Assembly: GCA_016926315.1 (NCBI GenBank)
Contig: JAFGOU010000283.1
Coordinates: 1-19,047 of the forward strand
DNA length: 19,047 nucleotides
From: Chitinispirillaceae bacterium
GTDB taxonomy: Bacteria; Fibrobacterota; Chitinivibrionia; Chitinivibrionales; Chitinispirillaceae
Direction of reading: 5' to 3'
The notes below the pieces were generated by a model. The model was not told the origin of the DNA. It ran no database searches and worked only from the letters and a program-made list of their open reading frames with translations. Shown one piece after another: positions 14,882 through 19,047 of this stretch. The position numbers were made by a program, and so were the translations under genes. The stretch's first letter is position 1. Each line of letters opens with the position of its first letter.

Positions 14882-16116
14882 CACCCTTGAACAACGATGT
14901 GCCCACGGACAACCTTCCGGCCCGCTTTGACGGCAAAAAGGTACGGTCCGGGCGAAGCGGTTGTGCCGCCGGAAGTCTCCCCGTTCCATTCAAGCGTAGG
15001 GGACGTCCATATCAGGACGCCGCTCATCGTGAAAATTGATAGTTCATACGGCCCGGCAGCGCGATCGTCAATCCCGAATATCACATAGGACCGGTTGTTC
15101 CGCCTTCCTAACCGCACCCGCACTCCCATCCGCTCAATGCCTTTGCCGCCCCACGTCACCCGTGTGTCCCACGGCGGCGCGATATTCACCACCTCCATAT
15201 CGTTCGGATCCGAGACGCCGACATTATACGGCGCCTGCGCAGAAAGATCAAACACGGTCCGGGCCGACTCCTCCTTGTCGCTCGAAAGGCCGTTCTCCTT
15301 GAGTATCAGGAGTCCCTGGTAATCCGCCGCGACCATATCCTTGCTCGCAATGACCGAAAAGGCGGTTTTGTTGGGTGCTCCCCCCGGACCGCTGTCGGTA
15401 CGGATCGCAATACCGTCCAGAAGCGCCAGCACCTGTTTCTGCCGGAACACCGGCTGGCTGTTAAGGATAGCGAGCGCCGGGGTATTTGAGTTTGTGAAGT
15501 AGCTATGAAAAGTGCTCAGCGATCCTAGCGGACTCAGGGCACCCATCATGTTTTTCTCCGTCATGGTGACGCCGCAGGGATATTGGGAATTATTCATGGC
15601 CCAGCAGGCCGCCAGATTTATGAAATAGTCGCAATCCATGATGACGTTCTGGATCCGGTACGTGGTGCTCCCAATGGTAAACTGCGGGTTACCGGACGCC
15701 GCAGTGCCGCTGCGGTCGCTCGCCGTGATGTTCGCCTCAGGAAAGGTACCGTTGAGCATGGAAGTCAGGCCTGATCGCAGTGCATTGTACACCTTTGCAT
15801 ATGAAGGTGTATTGGTCAGGTTGAACCAGGAATTGTATTTGATGACGATCTTCGTTCCCGACGTCACCGGCTCAGGAAAGAGCGCCTCGTACGCCGCTGC
15901 CCGCGTTGATTGACCGGTCAGCGTCATGATGCAGTAGTCAACCATGTCCTGTACGCGCGCCGGCACCGCGGCATTGTTCGTGAAACACTGGGGGTCATTG
16001 GCGATCACGACTCGCGATTTTGCCGTTCCTGCACGAGAAGAACCGTGGATCAACGGTTGTACCGACACCGCAGTCCCGGCCATTGCAGCCGTCTTGATAA
16101 AATCCCTTCTTCTCAT
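14881..16116 (-). CDS. Tat-exported DUF362-like protein, tandem paralog 1
   Basis: 411 residues from the ATG at 16116, which follows AGGGAGGG and opens directly on Arg-Arg-Arg-Asp-Phe-Ile-Lys, a Tat motif. An in-frame ATG at 16170 adds 18 residues before the signal and is disfavoured. The DUF362-like core has Ile-Val-Ile-Lys-Tyr-Asn-Ser, Cys-Asp-Tyr-Phe-Ile-Asn and Met-Thr-Glu-Lys-Asn-Met-Met-Gly-Ala. The C-terminal module has Leu-Ser-Ile-Phe-Thr-Met-Ser-Gly, Leu-Glu-Trp-Asn-Gly-Glu and Gly-Pro-Tyr-Leu-Phe-Ala-Val. It is the first gene of the minus-strand operon that continues to 11595. The 165-base AT-rich region upstream (16117-16281) probably holds the promoter, but I could not fix its elements. 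The stop is TGA. Confidence 0.82.
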   Translation of the reverse strand: MRRRDFIKTAAMAGTAVSVQPLIHGSSRAGTAKSRVVIANDPQCFTNNAAVPARVQDMVDYCIMTLTGQSTRAAAYEALFPEPVTSGTKIVIKYNSWFNLTNTPSYAKVYNALRSGLTSMLNGTFPEANITASDRSGTAASGNPQFTIGSTTYRIQNVIMDCDYFINLAACWAMNNSQYPCGVTMTEKNMMGALSPLGSLSTFHSYFTNSNTPALAILNSQPVFRQKQVLALLDGIAIRTDSGPGGAPNKTAFSVIASKDMVAADYQGLLILKENGLSSDKEESARTVFDLSAQAPYNVGVSDPNDMEVVNIAPPWDTRVTWGGKGIERMGVRVRLGRRNNRSYVIFGIDDRAAGPYELSIFTMSGVLIWTSPTLEWNGETSGGTTASPGPYLFAVKAGRKVVRGHIVVQG

Positions 16117-16233
16117 CCGGCCCTCCCTTTTGAGAACGGTATGGTTATCGAGCGAAAAATTTCCCTTCACCCTATAAGAGAAGAATCGCGCATTAAATCT
16201 TCACCTCTACGGTATACAATTCAAATTTAGCTA

Positions 16234-16254
16234 ATGTTTATGGAAAAAACCTGA
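16234..16254. terminator. Weak AT-rich hairpin between minus-strand genes (possible terminator)
   Basis: GGAAAAAA and TTTTTTC flank a short CCTGAA centre just downstream of the nitroreductase stop. The stem is almost only A-T pairs, so termination strength would be low. It separates the MurNAc-salvage cassette from the DUF362 operon. Coordinates are approximate. Confidence 0.25.
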
Positions 16255-16281
16255 ATTTTTTCTTCACCGTGACGGATCACC

Positions 16282-16860
16282 TCAGAGTTCAACGGTAAAC
16301 GTTTCGACCTCGTTGCGCGGCGTAGGCGCTTCCCTTTTCCGTATATCTTCAGGTAGTTCCTCAGCGGAACCGCGCCTGCCTACTGCAATCGCGGCAATGA
16401 TGTCGGATCGATCAGGATTCGCGCCGGTGAGCGCATACGCCCTGTCCCGATCGAATCCGGCCATGCCATGGGCGTGAAGCCCCAGCCTTCTCGCCTGGAG
16501 CGTAAGCGACATCCAGGCAGCGCCCGCATCGAACAGCGCGTGCCGGTTTGGGTTATTTGAATCGCCAAAATATTTCCGCGCCCCGATGTATAAAAACAGC
16601 GATGCGTTTTTCGCCCAGACCTGGTTGCGCTCGGTAAGCGTGGAAATAAACCGCCCCCTTGACTCTTTGCTGCGCGCCACCCAGAAAAGCCACGGCTGTT
16701 CGTTCATGCACGACGGTGCCCACCGCGCGGCTTCGAGCAGCGCATCGACCAGGCTGCCGGCCAGCTCCTCGGTAACAAAGGAACGGGGCGACCAGCGGTC
16801 AACAAACAGCGTGTCTACCTCATGGGCCGGGTTCCTCGGATTGGTCCTGTCGACTGTCAT
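16282..16860 (-). CDS. Nitroreductase family protein
   Basis: 192 residues from the ATG at 16860, placed after an AAAGGAGG ribosome site. The longer open frame to 17172 lies inside the AmgK-like gene. Family marks are Arg-Trp-Ser-Pro-Arg-Ser-Phe (FMN phosphate contact) near residue 20, Ala-Ala-Arg-Trp-Ala-Pro-Ser-Cys-Met-Asn-Glu-Gln-Pro-Trp, and the Asp-Ala-Gly-Ala-Ala-Trp-Met-Ser-Leu helix with a Gly-Leu-His-Ala-His-Gly-Met-Ala-Gly segment. Such enzymes are FMN-dependent NAD(P)H oxidoreductases, and the natural substrate is unknown. Its start overlaps the AmgK-like gene end by 41 bases, so it belongs to the salvage operon, although no functional link is evident. Confidence 0.85.
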   Translation of the reverse strand: MTVDRTNPRNPAHEVDTLFVDRWSPRSFVTEELAGSLVDALLEAARWAPSCMNEQPWLFWVARSKESRGRFISTLTERNQVWAKNASLFLYIGARKYFGDSNNPNRHALFDAGAAWMSLTLQARRLGLHAHGMAGFDRDRAYALTGANPDRSDIIAAIAVGRRGSAEELPEDIRKREAPTPRNEVETFTVEL

Positions 16861-17899
16861 GTATTCCTCCTTTTTTTCGTCTATCGCCGTTGGTCGCTCT
16901 GACTGCGTCGCGGCATGCCTGGGCGACCGATAACATCGCAGGGAACTCCTGCAACCGTTCCATGACCGTACAGAGGCGCTCAAGTGCGCGCGGTACGAAC
17001 TCCCGGTAGCGCGGTTTACCCTGGTGCAGCGAGAGATTCCCGTACGCGCCCAGCGCCTGCATGAGCCGCTGCGCAGCGCAGATTGCAAACGGCCGGCGCT
17101 CCATGCTGACGTCCAGCGCCTGGGAGCAGTAATACCCGAAGAGCAGGTCAACCTCATCTTGCGAATACTCATTCATGTAGGGATCATAGAGCAGGGACGC
17201 GCAATCATAGGCGGGCGGGCCCAGACGCGCACCCTGATAATCCACGAACTTTATTGCGCCCTGTGCAAACAGGATATTTTCCGACTGGAAGTCCCGGTGC
17301 AGCGGCCGCTTAGGCAACGCGGCGGCGTTCTGCGCGAGATCACGGCGCTCTTTTTCCCAGGCACCGGTCAGAAGCCGCTCCTCGCCGCAGAAATCCACCA
17401 CGAATCGCCGGGCGAAATAGTCGGTTTCCCAGAGAAACGTCTCAGCATCCAGCGCCCGGGAAGCGATGGTGGGCGACAGCGCCATGTCAAGGCTGTGCCA
17501 CTTGACAAGTGCTCCGATGACGGAGCGATATGCATCAAGCACCGTCCCATGGCCGGCCGCGTTGCGGTCGCAGAATTTCTTGAGCGTTTCATCGCCAAGG
17601 TCCTGCTCAAGAATGAGCCCGCGGCGGCCGTCTGCGCAGAAAATCCGGGGCAGAAAATCAACCTGCGCGCCGACCTCCCGCGGAATCGAAAGATACCGCC
17701 GCCAGTCTTCGTCCCTGCTGTCCCATACCACCAGTATGTAGGAATCGCCCCTGCCCGACATTTCTTGTACCCGGACAAACTGGCGCTGCGAACCGGCCTG
17801 GCCCGCAATGGATACCTTCCATCTGCCGTTCTTGAATCCGTCAATATTCTTTTTAAGAAACGACTGCTGCGCCGGTGTCAGGACCAGTTGGCTATTCAA
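16820..17899 (-). CDS. amgK: AmgK-like N-acetylmuramate/N-acetylglucosamine 1-kinase
   Basis: 359 residues if started at the TTG at 17897-17899, which overlaps the MurU-like stop and follows GAGG by 6 bases. No other start codon is better; an ATG about 24 codons upstream would overlap MurU more deeply. It has the aminoglycoside-phosphotransferase fold: Gly-Ser-Gln-Arg-Gln-Phe-Val-Arg-Val glycine loop near residue 30, Leu-Ile-Leu-Glu-Gln-Asp-Leu-Gly-Asp hinge, catalytic His-Arg-Asp-Phe-Gln-Ser-Glu-Asn, and Val-Asp-Tyr-Gln-Gly-Ala-Arg-Leu-Gly-Pro for Mg binding. AmgK phosphorylates MurNAc or GlcNAc at C1 with ATP, giving the substrate for MurU. The symbol is supported by the Asp-Tyr-Gln-x-Ala-x-x-Gly-Pro form and by the adjacent MurU and NamZ genes. 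A generic phosphotransferase is the alternative. Confidence 0.8.
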   Translation of the reverse strand: MNSQLVLTPAQQSFLKKNIDGFKNGRWKVSIAGQAGSQRQFVRVQEMSGRGDSYILVVWDSRDEDWRRYLSIPREVGAQVDFLPRIFCADGRRGLILEQDLGDETLKKFCDRNAAGHGTVLDAYRSVIGALVKWHSLDMALSPTIASRALDAETFLWETDYFARRFVVDFCGEERLLTGAWEKERRDLAQNAAALPKRPLHRDFQSENILFAQGAIKFVDYQGARLGPPAYDCASLLYDPYMNEYSQDEVDLLFGYYCSQALDVSMERRPFAICAAQRLMQALGAYGNLSLHQGKPRYREFVPRALERLCTVMERLQEFPAMLSVAQACRDAVRATNGDRRKKGGIHDSRQDQSEEPGP

Positions 17900-18827
17900 A
17901 CCACACCTCGCCGTACCTGGTGAGTATCCTGTTTTCGATTGCGCCGTCGGAAGGAAGGCGAGCATCCGCATACACGATCGCCCGTGTAACAGTCGCCTTT
18001 CCATCAAGAAAAGGCGCCTCCACCCATGCGTAGCGGCCGATCCGCCCGCGCGCTTCTGCAGGCAGATCACGGTGAAAACAGCGCCTGTTGTCCCGGTCAA
18101 GAACCAGATGGTCCGGAAGGTCAAGCTGGAGCGCGCCATCGATCGCATCGAAGTGGAGCGCGGCAAGCGACTCCGGAGAACCGGCATCGCGCCAGTAACA
18201 CGGTTCCACGAGCATCACGCCGACGGTGTGTCCCTGCTGCCCGACTCGTTTCCACACCGGGACCACGGAAAAATCATCCGCGGTCAAACAATCAAGAAAC
18301 TCGCGCCGGTAGAGCGCAGCGCCGATATAATCCGCGCGTACCATGTCCGGGCTGATATGGGTCTGGGGAACGGCGCCCGCATAGGCCATGGATTCCCTTT
18401 CATACAGAATCGTGCCCTGTTCTTCCGTCGGTACTGCCAGAAGAGCGGCCGTCATGCCCGAGGCAAGGAACCGCTCCCGGCAGGGCCGCAGGTCGAATGT
18501 GTAAACGATGTCAACGTTGCACGCGAAAAAATGTTCTTCCGCCGCCAGGAAATCGCGCGCGAAAAACAGGCCGCCGCCCGTGCCACGGATCGCGTCCCGC
18601 TCATGAAACAGTGAAAAGGCATACGGTGAGGTTTTCCTATAGGCGGCCACCTGCTCGTGCAGATGATGGGAATTGACTCCGATTTCCGTGATACCCTGCG
18701 AGCTGCAAAACCGCAGCGCCCGCTCAAGCAGCGGCTTTCCGCAGACCGGCACGAGCGCTTTTGGAACATGCTCCGAAACCGGCCTGAGCCGCGTGCCGAA
18801 TCCGGCGGCAAGAATAAAGGCCCTCAC
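17892..18827 (-). CDS. murU: MurU-like N-acetylmuramate-1-phosphate uridylyltransferase with C-terminal extension
   Basis: 311 residues from a GTG at 18827, preceded by GAGGAG and overlapping the NamZ stop by 4 bases (GTGA). The nucleotidyltransferase motif Gly-Phe-Gly-Thr-Arg-Leu-Arg-Pro is at residues 9-16, with Pro-Lys-Ala-Leu-Val-Pro after it, a Gly-Thr-Gly-Gly-Gly loop near residue 85 and Asn-Val-Asp near 110 for metal binding. It would join UTP and MurNAc 1-phosphate to UDP-MurNAc, bypassing de novo synthesis. It is longer than the Pseudomonas MurU (about 225 residues). The extra C-terminal part, about residue 240 on (Ile-Gly-Arg-Tyr-Ala-Trp-Val, Val-Thr-Arg-Ala-Ile-Val-Tyr-Ala-Asp-Ala), looks like short left-handed beta-helix repeats as in GlmU-type enzymes. 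Another sugar-1-phosphate is possible. Confidence 0.78.
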   Translation of the reverse strand: MRAFILAAGFGTRLRPVSEHVPKALVPVCGKPLLERALRFCSSQGITEIGVNSHHLHEQVAAYRKTSPYAFSLFHERDAIRGTGGGLFFARDFLAAEEHFFACNVDIVYTFDLRPCRERFLASGMTAALLAVPTEEQGTILYERESMAYAGAVPQTHISPDMVRADYIGAALYRREFLDCLTADDFSVVPVWKRVGQQGHTVGVMLVEPCYWRDAGSPESLAALHFDAIDGALQLDLPDHLVLDRDNRRCFHRDLPAEARGRIGRYAWVEAPFLDGKATVTRAIVYADARLPSDGAIENRILTRYGEVWFE

Positions 18828-19047
18828 GAATGCTCCTCAGGGTAATGGCACAACGCCGGGAACCGCTCAACAAACGGCGCGCGGTCGCGCTGCCATATGC
18901 TGCGCAGCTCATCAAGCGACACGCCCGACAGGACCGCATTTCTGAATGTTTCGCTTCCGGTCAGAATGTCAATGGCCGGTTTTTCGAATTCATACTCGTA
19001 AGGATCGGTGCTGAACGCGAAATCCCGGGGCGCGGTATCCCGCACCG
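18824..19047 (-). CDS. namZ: Exo-beta-N-acetylmuramidase NamZ (DUF1343), C-terminal part only
   Basis: The last 74 or so residues of a gene that continues beyond the window on the minus strand. Thr-Asp-Pro-Tyr-Glu-Tyr-Glu, then Pro-Ala-Ile-Asp-Ile-Leu-Thr-Gly-Ser and Phe-Arg-Asn-Ala-Val-Leu-Ser-Gly, is the typical C-terminal end of DUF1343/NamZ proteins. These release MurNAc from the non-reducing end of peptidoglycan fragments. The stop TGA (18824-18826) overlaps the MurU-like GTG. The call rests on the C-terminus and on the neighbouring salvage genes; the catalytic part is not visible. Confidence 0.8.
   Translation of the reverse strand, partial: VRDTAPRDFAFSTDPYEYEFEKPAIDILTGSETFRNAVLSGVSLDELRSIWQRDRAPFVERFPALCHYPEEHS

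Noticed and set aside
16861..17172. N-terminal extension of the nitroreductase
   Set aside because: The extension lies out of frame within the kinase gene; an AAAGGAGG site directly precedes the ATG at 16860.

Overview
This 19 kb window is a G+C-rich, gene-dense bacterial chromosome segment. The cell envelope is clearly Gram-negative: there are Sec and twin-arginine (Tat) signal peptides, predicted outer-membrane beta-barrels, and several exported proteins with C-terminal modules resembling FlgD-Ig or type IX secretion sorting domains. Together with a pectate-lyase-like beta-helix enzyme, this suggests a polysaccharide-degrading bacterium of the Fibrobacterota/Bacteroidota type. A Fibrobacterota-like (Chitinispirillum-type) origin is my best guess, not a demonstrated assignment.

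Layout. (1) Positions 1-248, minus: 5' part of a spore-photoproduct-lyase-like radical SAM gene. (2) 387-2883, plus: a tight three-gene operon of two tandem DUF1573 paralogs and a radical SAM protein. The first DUF1573 gene contains an in-frame TGA exactly where its paralog has the first Cys of a Cys-Gly-Cys motif. It is followed by a hairpin placed like a bacterial SECIS element, so I read it as a selenoprotein. (3) 3022-5979, plus: one very large exported protein that joins a barrel-like region, a TPR-like segment, a metallophosphoesterase fold without its metal ligands, and a TolB-like propeller. (4) 5986-6920: two palindromic repeat elements flanking a small outer-membrane-type protein gene. 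(5) 6960-8453, minus: a polysaccharide lyase family 9-like enzyme. (6) 8710-11546, plus: a Rho_N-like small protein, a fused SpmA-SpmB membrane protein, a HicB-HicA toxin-antitoxin pair and a Nudix hydrolase. (7) 11595-16116, minus: an operon of three Tat-exported DUF362-like proteins, two of them close tandem paralogs, plus one small exported protein. (8) 16282-19047, minus: NamZ (partial), MurU-like nucleotidyltransferase, AmgK-like sugar kinase and a nitroreductase, the first three translationally coupled or overlapping.

Functional reading. The last block is a coherent MurNAc-salvage (peptidoglycan recycling) cassette: NamZ releases MurNAc, AmgK phosphorylates it at C1, and MurU makes UDP-MurNAc. 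The DUF1573 pair and the DUF362 array are exported proteins of unknown function. The Sec/Cys tandem pair is the most unusual item in the window. TGA is used as an ordinary stop by several neighbours (hicB, namZ, the PL9-like gene, the 14881-16116 gene), so the genetic code is standard and any recoding is local. No tRNA, rRNA, CRISPR array or insertion sequence was recognised, and no gene-free stretch exceeds 300 bases.
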